Origin: Acinetobacter defluvii
GTDB lineage: Bacteria; Pseudomonadota; Gammaproteobacteria; Pseudomonadales; Moraxellaceae
DNA: 64,000 nucleotides
Reading direction: 5' to 3'
NCBI RefSeq assembly: GCF_001704615.3
Contig: NZ_CP029389.2
Coordinates: forward strand, 1-64,000
The translations under genes and the position numbers were made by a program. Below are positions 18,209 to 26,103 of this stretch, piece by piece (positions within the stretch are counted from its first letter, which is position 1; each line of letters opens with the position of its first letter). Below the pieces are notes generated by a model. The model was not told the origin of the DNA, searched no databases, and saw nothing but the letters and a program-made list of their open reading frames with translations.

Positions 18209-18754
18209 CTAGATCGTGAACGGTACTAGGAAATCATCCTCTTGCTCTGGCGTTGCTTCATCTTGATCATCAACTAAAGCGGCGGTACGACCTGAACGTA
18301 AAGCAGCCCAACATGCCGCTAAAACAGCGATATGCCCGCATGATGTTTGTTCATGATCTATTTCGTATGCATTCCCGCGATTTGCATCTACCTTAGTAGT
18401 CTGTAATACGCTATCAACTAAATAACGACTAGCAATTTCAGAACCCAGAATCAAGCATCCTGAACGCTGCAACTCGTAATATGAAGCGATTGCCTGTGTT
18501 AAATTTTCTTGTTCTTGAAAGCGTAAATCCCACTTATAGATATTTGGATCATCAACAACGCGCAATGTATAGCGTTCATTGGCTTTAAGCTGCTTTACTT
18601 GCTCTGCTGTTTTATTTTTATATGGATCTTTTGGTAATGCATAAGGTAATGCGCGCTCAATCGTTAAACGTCCGTTTTGACGATCAAAAATAGCAATCAT
18701 GCGTACTGGTTCTTCATATTTAGAGATCCGTACATCCAAAATAATATCGTTCAT
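18209..18754 (-). CDS. Hypothetical protein next to terminase
   Basis: 181 residues. The C-terminal half has SCLILGSEIASRYLVDSVLQ-like and GHIAVLAACWAALRSG segments, the latter reminiscent of a nuclease-fold helix, and ends in an acidic DDQDEATPEQEDD tail. It lies ten bases before terL and overlaps the gene upstream by four bases (ATGA), so the proteins are made together. A packaging accessory role is possible. The putative small terminase is elsewhere (31352-32290). Family not recognised. Confidence 0.55.
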   Translation of the reverse strand: MNDIILDVRISKYEEPVRMIAIFDRQNGRLTIERALPYALPKDPYKNKTAEQVKQLKANERYTLRVVDDPNIYKWDLRFQEQENLTQAIASYYELQRSGCLILGSEIASRYLVDSVLQTTKVDANRGNAYEIDHEQTSCGHIAVLAACWAALRSGRTAALVDDQDEATPEQEDDFLVPFTI

Positions 18755-19533
18755 GGTTGCCCCCCTTTACTGATCCATTCTTGTGAACGCTCCCCTGTTT
18801 TTATGTCTGCTTTTTGGCGTAAATGAGGATCATCCGTATCTGGATACATGTCGGCTTCAACAACTACATGGAATGCGGGTGGCACTTCTTTATCATCTGG
18901 CTGTCCGTATGTTGGCATACCCTCTACAACTAACGGCAATAGTCCAGACATAGTAAAATCAAGCAATCCAATGGTGATATTGCTTTCCTCAACACTTGCT
19001 GAATCTGGGAAAATTGAGTTATCAAAAATCGTTAAATGCCATTTATCCCGTGTATCAAAGGCTAAATCGTATTCAATTTCGATACGGCGTTTTTCAAGCA
19101 ATTGAATATAAGATGTGAATTGATCTGTAAAACTCTGTGCTGAATCTGGATCATTCACGACAAAAGCATATTGAACGCGATATGAGCGTGGAATGGCACG
19201 TATAGCAACTTTTCGTCTTTGCGGGTCGGTTGGTATTACTGCATTTATTTCAAATGGCACACCGATGATTTGGCTAACGTCTGGGGCTTCTTTAATGCGC
19301 TGCACAGATAGCAATAAACGGGGTAAAGTAGCGGATTTCTCCCCCAATTTACGGTAGCTGTCTAATTGTGCTTGTACGTCATCAATCATCCGACCTTCAA
19401 CAATCGCCGTTGGTGTGCTTTGATTTTTCCAATGATGCATAGCTTTGGTTTCTGCAACCATCCATTTTTGAAAGTCTAGGACCATCAAACATAGGGCATT
19501 CATGACCGATTCACGGCTAGTTCTCTTTTGCAT
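18751..19533 (-). CDS. Putative tail completion / terminator-like protein
   Basis: About 260 residues from ATG 19533, which follows AAGGGTGG; a TTG start at 19554 is less likely. The body (PRLLLSVQRIKEAPDVSQI, RSYRVQYAFVVNDPDSAQSF, KWHLTIFDNSIFPDSAS) has the alternating strand and helix look of neck or tail-terminator proteins. The C-terminus is acidic. It sits between the protease-like gene and the terminase. The role is inferred from position and shape only. Confidence 0.45.
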   Translation of the reverse strand: MQKRTSRESVMNALCLMVLDFQKWMVAETKAMHHWKNQSTPTAIVEGRMIDDVQAQLDSYRKLGEKSATLPRLLLSVQRIKEAPDVSQIIGVPFEINAVIPTDPQRRKVAIRAIPRSYRVQYAFVVNDPDSAQSFTDQFTSYIQLLEKRRIEIEYDLAFDTRDKWHLTIFDNSIFPDSASVEESNITIGLLDFTMSGLLPLVVEGMPTYGQPDDKEVPPAFHVVVEADMYPDTDDPHLRQKADIKTGERSQEWISKGGQP

Positions 19534-19544
19534 AGCAACCACCC

Positions 19545-20402
19545 TTAAAACCAATTAAACATGCCGCCGATAACTTTTGTTGCCGTTTTTTTCGGCTTAG
19601 AGCTATCTTCAGAACTCGATTGCGCGTTTAAAAATTGATTACTTTGCTCTAAGAAATTTTCAAATGATTGAGTAGGACACAAGGCACTGTCATAAAATGA
19701 CTGTTGCTGCTTCTTTTGTAGCTCTTTTTTCTTCGCTTCTTTTGCCATTTCTGCAATAAAACGATTTTCGAGTTCTGCCGCTTGTAGCATCTGTTCTGCT
19801 GCGGTTTCTGTTAAATGCTCTGCATAGTTGGATTGGTGAATGCAGTCATACATTTCACCTAAGCTGATCTCTAACGTGGTTTTTACAATGTCTGGCATTG
19901 GCACGGCGTTATCAAATAGTCCGTTGCTTGTGTTGTAGACATAGTTTTGCTGCAAAACATAGTCAAAACCGCCCATGATGGTCGGAAAAATACGCCCCAA
20001 CATGTTTTTAAAGTCACATGCAATGGAAAAACCGCCCACTTTGGCTTTGTATTGACGATATGCGTGTTCACCTTCTGGCGTTTCTAAGAACTCAACACGA
20101 TGACTTACAATACCGTCATCCGTTGCACTCAATTCAACTGTACGAAGTGCGGGACTGATCTTTACGGTTTTACCGTTTTCTAATACCGCCGTTTCTGGTG
20201 GATACATGCCGAATAACTGACGGATTTGATGACCGTAATAGCCAAACATGCCGCCCGTGCTGATCGTTTCTTGTGTTTGTGGTGAATTAATTAGATCCAC
20301 CCATGTTTTTAAATCCACATTAGAACGGTCTTGACCTGTGAATTTTCGTCCACGATCTTTTAAGTCAAATGTGATTAGTTTTGTAATTCTTGACCCAGAC
20401 AT
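19545..20402 (-). CDS. Putative prohead protease with scaffold-like tail
   Basis: 285 residues. The N-terminal 140 residues show a pattern of viral prohead proteases: GMFGYYGHQIRQLFG with a His, ISPALRTVEL, GIVSHRVEFLET with a second His, and KVGGFSIAC containing a candidate Ser. The C-terminal 110 residues are a Glu/Lys/Gln-rich coiled coil (ENRFIAEMAKEAKKKELQKK) suited to scaffolding. It opens the terminase transcription unit. The catalytic assignment is tentative; another core protein is possible. Confidence 0.5.
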   Translation of the reverse strand: MSGSRITKLITFDLKDRGRKFTGQDRSNVDLKTWVDLINSPQTQETISTGGMFGYYGHQIRQLFGMYPPETAVLENGKTVKISPALRTVELSATDDGIVSHRVEFLETPEGEHAYRQYKAKVGGFSIACDFKNMLGRIFPTIMGGFDYVLQQNYVYNTSNGLFDNAVPMPDIVKTTLEISLGEMYDCIHQSNYAEHLTETAAEQMLQAAELENRFIAEMAKEAKKKELQKKQQQSFYDSALCPTQSFENFLEQSNQFLNAQSSSEDSSKPKKTATKVIGGMFNWF

Positions 20403-20475
20403 AATAAAAAAGCCCTAAAAATCTATTTAGGGCTATTGTTTATGTTCTATAAAAACGCGTTTCTTGGTATTCCTA
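20403..20475 (-). promoter_or_regulatory. Late leader with attenuator-like hairpin
   Basis: TAGGAATA (20475-20468) lies 66 bases before ATG 20402, followed by CCAAGAAACGCGTTTTTATAGAA as in the capsid leader. AGCCCTAAA...TTTAGGGCT with six T residues ends three bases before the ATG. The outer CATAA/TTATG pair includes the start codon. Confidence 0.6.
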
Positions 20476-20477
20476 CA

Positions 20478-20903
20478 CTATGGGGCGATAGTAGTTTCTA
20501 TTTCAATGTGTTTAATCTCTGAAGGTGCTTTGATCATAAAGTCACTTCGTTTCACAATTAACTGTATATGCTCTGGGGCAGCCCCCATACCACAATCACG
20601 GGGATTACCATATTCATAAGGTACATGCACGATCATTGCCTGACTACCTAAAGCCATTATCATATATTGAGCATATTTTTTAGAATTTTCTTCAAACTCG
20701 TAAATATTGACACTCCATTGACCCCAATTTGGATATTTCTCAATGTATTTTTTCAATCTGTTTTCCGCATCTGTTAATGCTTTCCTTGCTCGTTCCTTAT
20801 CAATTGAAAAATAAGGATCAGCTAGTATCTTTTCAACAATACCTGGTAGTGGTTCTTCTTGCGTTGGGTTATCTGCCAATATTTTTTCAAAATTAATATT
20901 CAT
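20478..20903 (-). CDS. Hypothetical protein
   Basis: 141 residues, mainly helical N-terminus (KERARKALTDAENRLKKYIEKYPNW) followed by a beta-rich region (VNIYEFEENSKKYAQYMIMALG, EHIQLIVKRSDFMIKAP). It is the last gene of the leftward early block that starts near 26.3 kb. It lies 10 bases after the 93-residue gene. No family recognised. Confidence 0.55.
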   Translation of the reverse strand: MNINFEKILADNPTQEEPLPGIVEKILADPYFSIDKERARKALTDAENRLKKYIEKYPNWGQWSVNIYEFEENSKKYAQYMIMALGSQAMIVHVPYEYGNPRDCGMGAAPEHIQLIVKRSDFMIKAPSEIKHIEIETTIAP

Positions 20904-20913
20904 GGTTTATCTC

Positions 20914-21195
20914 TTATTTTGGCAAAATTAATTCTGGGACTTCTAGTGGATCAATAGGGTACTTATAGCGATAAGCTTCAGGTGAAGCTGATATTTTTCG
21001 ACTATAATCCGTATGTTCCCAACAATAAATATACCCATCTTGGTTTTCTGCTATTTGTGTTGGATCTTCACTGTAAGCATAGTGTCCTGTTCTTCCCGCC
21101 CACCCACAAACAAGATTATCAAACAAAAAATCATATAATTTACTTAATTCTAATGTTTCTCTATCAGGTGTTTTAATTTTAAAAATTTTAAGCAT
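20914..21195 (-). CDS. Hypothetical small protein
   Basis: 93 residues with Trp/Tyr-rich centre (VCGWAGRTGHYAYSEDPTQ, YIYCWEHTDYS). ATG 21195 overlaps the region just after the stop of the amber-interrupted gene, whose GGAGGAAT end supplies a strong ribosome-binding site. No family recognised. Confidence 0.5.
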   Translation of the reverse strand: MLKIFKIKTPDRETLELSKLYDFLFDNLVCGWAGRTGHYAYSEDPTQIAENQDGYIYCWEHTDYSRKISASPEAYRYKYPIDPLEVPELILPK

Positions 21196-21197
21196 CT

Positions 21198-21530
21198 TTA
21201 TTCCTCCAAAAACTCAATTGATATTTGCTGATAATCATCCAGTGCTTTTTCCAAAGCAGCTTTTGCCACAACCTTTTTAGTATCAGGGCATCTGACTGAA
21301 TCGCTACCGTTTAAAAGCATACCTGTCATATAAAATTTGCAGCGACTATAGCCGCCCATTTCTTCAACCAAATCAAAACTCGCAACGAGTTCTTTTAAAT
21401 AAACAACCTAGATACGTTCATTTGAATATTTTTCAATGACATAACTTAGATGGTTTTTTCTTGCGAACTCGATAGCCTTTTTCGCCGATGGTATGCCCCA
21501 TTGCTTAATGTGATTTATGGCTTTTTGCAT
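21198..21530 (-). pseudogene. 110-codon gene split by one in-frame amber codon
   Basis: From ATG 21530 the frame reads MQKAINHIKQWGIPSAKK...EKYSNERI, then TAG at 21410-21408, then continues VVYLKELVASFDLVEEMGGYSR to a TAA at 21200-21198. Codons before and after the TAG have the same composition and the frame stays open for 69 more codons. A single CAG-to-TAG change would explain it. An alternative is that translation restarts at ATG GGC within the second half (53 residues), or that the amber is read through. Confidence 0.5.
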
Positions 21531-21533
21531 GGT

Positions 21534-21728
21534 CTATTTACTCTTATAGACAGGTATTTGAGCAAAGTCACAGCGAGTTCTTTTGTAATTGTTTTTGTGG
21601 TTTTCACGCTGCTTTTCACAGATATTTTGTGTTGCGTATTGAAGCTGATAGCTTGTTGCACCACCAGAATGACCACTAATATTCACGTAAGTCACTGTCA
21701 AAACCCAAACCGTTACCCATGTAATCAT
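21534..21728 (-). CDS. Small secreted or membrane-anchored protein
   Basis: 64 residues. The N-terminus (MITWVTVWVLTVTYVNISG) is hydrophobic like a signal peptide or anchor, followed by a basic, polar tail with two Cys (QNICEKQRENHKNNYKRTRC). Its TAG lies three bases before the ATG of the next gene. It resembles small phage spanin- or lipoprotein-like peptides in shape only. Confidence 0.4.
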   Translation of the reverse strand: MITWVTVWVLTVTYVNISGHSGGATSYQLQYATQNICEKQRENHKNNYKRTRCDFAQIPVYKSK

Positions 21729-21729
21729 T

Positions 21730-21888
21730 TTAAACCGCCCTAAATTTGTCGTAAAAGCCCTTGTTCTTCATTCCCACGTACTGACACCAACCAAAACGAT
21801 CACGCCACCAATACCAATCGTTATCGCTTGTTTGCATCCAGTACGTGCCGTCCCCTAACTCAATATGTGTTGTGCCTTTAGGTTGCAT
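21730..21888 (-). CDS. Small Trp-rich protein (52 residues)
   Basis: Starts ATG 21888 and reads MQPKGTTHIELGDGTYWMQT...DWYWWRDRFGWCQYVGM... to TAA at 21732-21730. It has six Trp in 52 residues. The stop is adjacent to the next ATG (TAAAATG), matching the dense packing of this operon. Unknown function. Confidence 0.45.
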   Translation of the reverse strand: MQPKGTTHIELGDGTYWMQTSDNDWYWWRDRFGWCQYVGMKNKGFYDKFRAV

Positions 21889-21892
21889 ACAA

Positions 21893-21970
21893 TCAACCCC
21901 AATAAGCCCGATCTGTTACCCAAAGCATCCACACAATTAAAATAATAAGTAAAAACATGGTTGCTCTCAT
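21893..21970 (-). CDS. 25-residue single-pass membrane micro-protein
   Basis: ATG 21970 overlaps the TGA of the upstream gene (ATGA) and reads MRATMFLLIILIVWMLWVTD..., stopping at 21895-21893. Residues 5-18 form one hydrophobic segment. Overlap coupling and fit between neighbours support it, but the length makes the call uncertain. Confidence 0.35.
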   Translation of the reverse strand: MRATMFLLIILIVWMLWVTDRAYWG

Positions 21971-22518
21971 ACAGCCATCCTTTTAAGTCCTGCCCTTCTT
22001 TTGCTTGAAGCCCTGCGACATAAATCACAACGACAACCTTTTGCGTAACGCGTTGCCGTACCATGTGCAATCTTTAACTGATAGGCTTTTTCGCGTTCTG
22101 CTAAAATTTCTTTCGCTTGTGATTCAATCTTTTTTACCTGGTTCTTTAGGTGATCTGGAAAGGCACGGCGACCATTTTTATAATCTGTAAAAAACCCACT
22201 GCTAAAGCCCAATAATTCGCTAATTATGGTTGTCATGCCTTTTGGCTCACATAGCTCATTCAACCATTTATTATTTTCACTTAGTTCTTTTGTTGCGATA
22301 TATCGTGTTCTTTCAGTCTTTGCCTTTACCACCACTTCAGCACCTTTATTTTTTTGAGCAAAAAAAGGCGATCTTGCTAAGATTTTGTCTTTCAAGTGAT
22401 GCTCTTTATTTTCACGAAAGGCTGTAACCACATCACGTACCACACACATGCCATACGGCGGTTTTTTTTCTTCATTTGCAATAGCAATAAGTGCTTGTTT
22501 TACCGTTAATGTATCCAT
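21967..22518 (-). CDS. Hypothetical protein with HGT-CRC-CR zinc motif
   Basis: 183 residues. The middle (TTIISELLGFSSGFFTDYKNGRRAF) looks like a helix-turn-helix. The C-terminus HGTATRYAKGCRCDLCRRA matches the phage motif HGTxxxYxxGCRCxxCRxA, likely zinc-binding. It overlaps the nuclease-like gene by one base. A DNA-binding early protein is likely. The exact role is unknown. Confidence 0.6.
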   Translation of the reverse strand: MDTLTVKQALIAIANEEKKPPYGMCVVRDVVTAFRENKEHHLKDKILARSPFFAQKNKGAEVVVKAKTERTRYIATKELSENNKWLNELCEPKGMTTIISELLGFSSGFFTDYKNGRRAFPDHLKNQVKKIESQAKEILAEREKAYQLKIAHGTATRYAKGCRCDLCRRASSKRRAGLKRMAV

Positions 22519-23183
22519 TATTCATTACCCTTATTTTGTCGCCATTCAATGCGATTCTTGTATGCTGTTAATTCCTTATTTTCGCTTTGTAGTTCTTGAT
22601 ATTTCACTTGCAATCTTGAATAACCACGCTGCATATAAAGTATTTCTTCAGCATCACCCAAACGAGCCAAAGCCATTGTTAAAAGGTTCATTTCGTTCTG
22701 AAAATTGCGCTCATTGAATGCCAATGTTTTTAAATTTTCTTCAATTGCTTTGTGGTCTATATAGCTTTTATTGGTCTTTGACCATTCGCAAAAATATTTG
22801 ATTCTTGGTACTGCCAACACGCCCGCAATGACCTTGCAAATCCCTTTCGGACTGACATAGATTAAGCCCCACTTTTCTGGCAATTCTTCGGGTTTAATCA
22901 GTCCATTAGGACATATAAAGTACCGATATTTCCCTATGCCCGTTTCAGGATTCATACGGTGCGGTTTTTTCTTATCTGCTAAAAAGTCAGATCGACTCGT
23001 TTTGGCTTCTAACAAGAAAGTTGCGCCGTTAGATCCATGTCTAATACCGAATACATCTGGGTTTTCCCCATAGCAAGCGGGTTCTACAATTGCGAAGTGG
23101 CAACCATGACCGTTAGCGGATTCAGGACGTTTTAAGAAACGTGCGCCAATTTCACATAGTTTGCGATGATTTAGTTCAGTCAT
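22518..23183 (-). CDS. PD-(D/E)XK-like nuclease-fold protein
   Basis: 221 residues from ATG 23183 (after GAGG). Residues about 40-75 show NPDVFGIRHGSNGATFLLEAKTSRSDF, that is D...E-x-K of a PD-(D/E)XK core, followed by KKPHRMNPETGIGKYRYFICP. The C-terminal 60 residues are a coiled coil (YMQRGYSRLQVKYQELQSE). Such proteins cut or bind DNA. Active site residues look intact. Its target is unknown. Confidence 0.6.
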   Translation of the reverse strand: MTELNHRKLCEIGARFLKRPESANGHGCHFAIVEPACYGENPDVFGIRHGSNGATFLLEAKTSRSDFLADKKKPHRMNPETGIGKYRYFICPNGLIKPEELPEKWGLIYVSPKGICKVIAGVLAVPRIKYFCEWSKTNKSYIDHKAIEENLKTLAFNERNFQNEMNLLTMALARLGDAEEILYMQRGYSRLQVKYQELQSENKELTAYKNRIEWRQNKGNE

Positions 23184-23508
23184 GACCACCTCTAAAAGTT
23201 ACAACTCGCTCATAAGACCTATTTAGATTCTCTTGGACTGATATGCCCTTCGAGAATCCAATTTCTAAAATCTTGATTTGTGGAGAAAATTCATAAAATT
23301 TCTTGTCAAAAAACTGTGCTGTAAGTTTGACGACTGCACTTGCATGGCTCGCAACATCCCCACCATAGACATTCTGAATTTTTAAAGATGATTCCCCACA
23401 CTCACAGCAACGAATATCAAAAACATCACCATCCCAATGCCAATGTTCAAACCAGTCTGTTGTATCATTTACGGCGTTACAGTGTGGGCATTCAAAATCA
23501 TCAGTCAT
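23176..23508 (-). CDS. Zinc-ribbon protein
   Basis: 110 residues. CPHCNAVNDTTDW and RCCECGESSL form two CxxC pairs at residues 7-10 and 34-38, a zinc ribbon. The rest is mixed alpha/beta. It overlaps the nuclease-like gene by eight bases. Small zinc ribbons in phage early operons often modulate host RNA polymerase or restriction. No specific role can be assigned. Confidence 0.6.
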   Translation of the reverse strand: MTDDFECPHCNAVNDTTDWFEHWHWDGDVFDIRCCECGESSLKIQNVYGGDVASHASAVVKLTAQFFDKKFYEFSPQIKILEIGFSKGISVQENLNRSYERVVTFRGGHD

Positions 23509-23514
23509 GCTGTT

Positions 23515-23715
23515 TTAATTCCTTTCAATTTTGTTCCATTTATTCTTAGACTTAGCGACATTATTAGTCACAACCTCAAATCCACAATCGCCACAAGTAA
23601 CTGCTGATTCTTCATTGTTTCCATCTTCATGCACATAATCAGAACCACATTCAGGACAATCTTTAAGAACTTGTGTGTATTCTTCGTTGCTGTATTTATC
23701 TTTTTTCTTACTCAT
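23515..23715 (-). CDS. Lar-like restriction-alleviation zinc ribbon
   Basis: 66 residues. LKDCPECGSDYVHED...AVTCGDCGFEV and a final WNKIER match the Lar family layout: CPxCG, then CxxCG, then a Trp-Asn near the C-terminus. Lar proteins of lambdoid phages weaken type I restriction. The assignment is from motif spacing only; a generic zinc ribbon is the alternative. Confidence 0.5.
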   Translation of the reverse strand: MSKKKDKYSNEEYTQVLKDCPECGSDYVHEDGNNEESAVTCGDCGFEVVTNNVAKSKNKWNKIERN

Positions 23716-24331
23716 GATTCTCTACCTCAATTAATTCACGATTTGTATTAACAACCGCACCACATCCAAAACATTCAGCCTTTCCCTCATAAAACAAAGT
23801 TGTAGAGAAATGAACGCAATGCTTTGGATTGAGTGGATACTGCCGTTCAGAACCCAGTAGTTCATTCATGGCTATGGACACACCTTCAGCGGGATTACTT
23901 GTTTTTTGTGGCATTACAACGATGTTTGTAGGCTTAGCTACAACCTCGTTAAGATCACTTTTAAATTTTTCTACTTGTTCTTTTGAAAGGTGGGATAAAT
24001 CAATCGTAATGGGTGGCGGTGGTGCTGTTATGGCTTTAATCTGCATAACTTTAAGCAACATCTTACGCGTTGGATGCTCAAGCAAATATTGCGGTATATA
24101 CGCCATAAATCCTTTTTTAATAGACTCATCGTATTCATCAAACAACAAAGCATTTTCTTTAAAAAATTCAGTGATTTTTTTATAAAAACGCGCATCTGAA
24201 TCGTCTAATATTTGCGATTCAGGACAATTAAAATCGGTTACATCCCACTCAATACCCGTAAGCTTGAAAGCTGCTGTATAATTACCCTCAATCAAATGTC
24301 GGATAAAAATAGTTGACTCATTAATCTGCAT
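23708..24331 (-). CDS. Hypothetical protein with C-terminal Cys motif
   Basis: 207 residues. The N-terminal 110 residues are helical and acidic. A hydrophobic LLKVMQIKAITAPPPPITIDL linker follows, then a C-terminal segment HCVHFSTTLFYEGKAECFGCGAVV with a possible zinc site. It overlaps the gene downstream by eight bases. No family recognised. Confidence 0.55.
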   Translation of the reverse strand: MQINESTIFIRHLIEGNYTAAFKLTGIEWDVTDFNCPESQILDDSDARFYKKITEFFKENALLFDEYDESIKKGFMAYIPQYLLEHPTRKMLLKVMQIKAITAPPPPITIDLSHLSKEQVEKFKSDLNEVVAKPTNIVVMPQKTSNPAEGVSIAMNELLGSERQYPLNPKHCVHFSTTLFYEGKAECFGCGAVVNTNRELIEVENHE

Positions 24332-24539
24332 TTAAAACTGCCCCAAATTCACCAATAATTTTGTGTTGACGTATGCACCACTCAACACGGAATTTAATTT
24401 CCTTTTGTGAAAGTTTTCCGCTGTCATGTACTTTGCAACGCCCCGCTAAACCTGTACGCAAATCACCACGACAACGCCCGTTCAAATCTGGACTAAGTAC
24501 CGCGTTACTGATTTTTGATAATTCTGACAATCTATTCAT
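24321..24539 (-). CDS. Small basic protein
   Basis: 72 residues, basic, with three Cys and a segment LNGRCRGDLRTGLAGRCKVHDSG. It is preceded by the TCATATTTATGATTT-type repeat and ATATGAGAAAT. It may bind nucleic acid. Unknown family. Confidence 0.5.
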   Translation of the reverse strand: MNRLSELSKISNAVLSPDLNGRCRGDLRTGLAGRCKVHDSGKLSQKEIKFRVEWCIRQHKIIGEFGAVLNAD

Positions 24540-24575
24540 ATTTGTGATTTCTCATATAGTCATATTTATGATTTA
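24536..24575. promoter_or_regulatory. Family 2 repeat upstream of 24321-24539
   Basis: TCATATTTGTGATTT, then TCATATAG, then TCATATTTATGATTT occur in 40 bases. On the minus strand it reads AATCATAAATATGACTATATGAGAAAT just before the start, almost the same as the next copy at 24956-24980. Confidence 0.45.
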
Positions 24576-24949
24576 GTTTTTATTAGCTGATCCTTATCAT
24601 CCCAATAAGCACCATCATTCCGACTCTTTGAATCAAAATAAAAACCCAAAAATTCATCTGGTTCTAATTTTTCTGTCAATTTTCCGAAAAAAATCATTGC
24701 AACAACGGTATCTTTAAGGTTCTCATCTGTAGTCAGTTGATTACTCGTTATATCTACAGTCAAATTATCCCAATCAACTAATTCAACCTGAAATACAGGT
24801 TCTAGTTCATGATGATAAGATTTTGGACTTAGCCACCCATTAGCTACTCTATGCTTTGCAAAAAAAGCATCTACTAATTGCTTTTTTTGATCTTTAGTTA
24901 TGTTTTGTGAACCTTCGATATACAACAAAGGTAATGTGGTCTTAATCAC
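24566..24949 (-). CDS. Hypothetical protein
   Basis: About 127 residues from GTG 24949, chosen because GAGG lies eight bases upstream; TTG 24955 is too close to that site. It contains a helical N-half (NITKDQKKQLVDAFFAKHR) and a beta-rich C-half with several Asp (LGFYFDSKSRNDGAYWDD). No family recognised. Confidence 0.5.
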   Translation of the reverse strand: MIKTTLPLLYIEGSQNITKDQKKQLVDAFFAKHRVANGWLSPKSYHHELEPVFQVELVDWDNLTVDITSNQLTTDENLKDTVVAMIFFGKLTEKLEPDEFLGFYFDSKSRNDGAYWDDKDQLIKTKS

Positions 24950-24955
24950 TTGCAA

Positions 24956-24980
24956 TTCCTCATATACTCATATTTATGAT
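24956..24980. promoter_or_regulatory. Family 2 repeat upstream of 24566-24949
   Basis: TCATATACTCATATTTATGATTT on the plus strand. Minus strand reading is AAATCATAAATATGAGTATATGAGGAAT, containing the ribosome-binding site. It differs from the 24536-24575 copy at only a few positions. Confidence 0.45.
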
Positions 24981-25286
24981 TTAAGCTTTAAAATCATCCA
25001 GTCTTTCAAACTGCGCTGCTTTACCTAACAACATGATGTTTGTGATACAAGGCTTATCAAACTCTGCCGATAATTCCGCTTCCAACGTATTCAGCAATTG
25101 GGCATTCAATGTATCTGTATCAATCATCATCACTGTGCGATAAGTACCGCCGTGCAAATCTTTAAAGACAACAAGCCATTCATACAAATCATCCGAATCA
25201 AGCGGAATATTTGATAATGTTCCCTCCCTCAAAGCCCAAATAAATACAGCAATCAAACCCAGAAGAATCGCGATAAATTCAATCAT
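24981..25286 (-). CDS. Membrane-anchored small protein
   Basis: 101 residues. Residues 1-18 (IEFIAILLGLIAVFIWAL) form one membrane segment, followed by a soluble alpha/beta domain (LYEWLVVFKDLHGGTYRTVMM). It lies in the early block. It could be an exclusion or host-takeover protein; nothing specific is visible. Confidence 0.5.
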   Translation of the reverse strand: MIEFIAILLGLIAVFIWALREGTLSNIPLDSDDLYEWLVVFKDLHGGTYRTVMMIDTDTLNAQLLNTLEAELSAEFDKPCITNIMLLGKAAQFERLDDFKA

Positions 25287-25294
25287 TGCACTTC

Positions 25295-25552
25295 CTATAG
25301 CTTGTTTGGGTTAATGTATTCATCAACAATACGACCCAATGCTTGTGGAGTTAGGATGATTGTCTTGTGCAATGGATCTAGTGACTCTTGAAAAACTTGC
25401 TCTTTTCCGATTGCATCTAAATCATTACCGCTTAATGTATTGACGATTTCATAAGTTTCATCATCAATCATTAATGAAACCTTGCTCGGATCTTCAGATA
25501 GTTTAATCACAACCAACGTATAGCTTGGATCAACAAGCATGGCGCACCTCAT
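25295..25552 (-). CDS. Hypothetical small protein
   Basis: 85 residues, beta-rich N-half (YTLVVIKLSEDPSKVSLMID) and helical C-half. It overlaps the end of the 163-residue gene by 23 bases. If translation begins at the internal ATG (MLVDPSYTL) the overlap shrinks. No family recognised. Confidence 0.5.
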   Translation of the reverse strand: MRCAMLVDPSYTLVVIKLSEDPSKVSLMIDDETYEIVNTLSGNDLDAIGKEQVFQESLDPLHKTIILTPQALGRIVDEYINPNKL

Positions 25553-26021
25553 TAATGATGAATTTCACGTTTTCATACGCATCACGCTGTCCACGCCAGT
25601 AATCGCTATTTTGGTGATCATTTTCAGAACGCAAAGCTAGTGAATCAGTTAAGCCACTGACACGGCTATTTATGTACTCAATCGGCTTTTCTTCGCGTTG
25701 ATTTTCTATGGTCGTTTTTTCTAACTCCTTTTCTAAACGCGACACTTCCACATAAAAATAACCAAGTAAGCGCAAGTCATTAAAGAACTCGCTATAGCTT
25801 TTGAAATGAGTTTTTTTAAAGCCGTTCTGGTCTAAATAGTCACACCAGATATACTTTTCATTCATTTCAAAGAATAGACAACCACCTCTATAGCGATTCA
25901 CAGCAATATATACACCGTCACACTTATTCCCTTTTAACTGCTTGAGCATCTTCTTGACTTTCGATAGCCCGAACTGCTGCAAAATGGTTTGCTCTACTGT
26001 CACTTTGTTTAATTGCATCAT
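25530..26021 (-). CDS. Hypothetical protein
   Basis: 163 residues, starting after AAAGGGCG. The N-half has aromatic beta segments (GGCLFFEMNEKYIWCDYLD) and the C-half a coiled coil (VSRLEKELEKTTIENQREEK). It overlaps a small ORF in another frame at 25924-26103. No family recognised. Confidence 0.5.
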   Translation of the reverse strand: MMQLNKVTVEQTILQQFGLSKVKKMLKQLKGNKCDGVYIAVNRYRGGCLFFEMNEKYIWCDYLDQNGFKKTHFKSYSEFFNDLRLLGYFYVEVSRLEKELEKTTIENQREEKPIEYINSRVSGLTDSLALRSENDHQNSDYWRGQRDAYENVKFIINEVRHAC

Positions 26022-26103
26022 CTACGCCCTTTAACTGCTCAATCCAGTCAATCGTGTACGGATCTCGGTATATTTCCTCATTGCTTTGTTTCTGTTTCTT
26101 CAT
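25924..26103 (-). CDS. Possible 59-residue protein overlapping its neighbours
   Basis: ATG 26103 opens MKKQKQSNEEIYRDPYTIDWIEQLKG..., ending at TAA 25926-25924. It overlaps the upstream gene by 26 bases and the next start by about 98. Charged, helical composition looks protein-like, but the long overlap lowers confidence. Confidence 0.3.
   Translation of the reverse strand: MKKQKQSNEEIYRDPYTIDWIEQLKGVDDAIKQSDSRANHFAAVRAIESQEDAQAVKRE

Noticed and set aside
21855..22070. 71-codon leftward ORF
   Set aside because: It lies antiregister within the better supported zinc-motif gene and the two micro-ORFs; its own start has no ribosome-binding site.
24373..24576. Rightward ORF opposite the small basic protein gene
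   Set aside because: It lies fully opposite a leftward operon gene, with hydrophobic codon bias typical of reverse-strand shadows.
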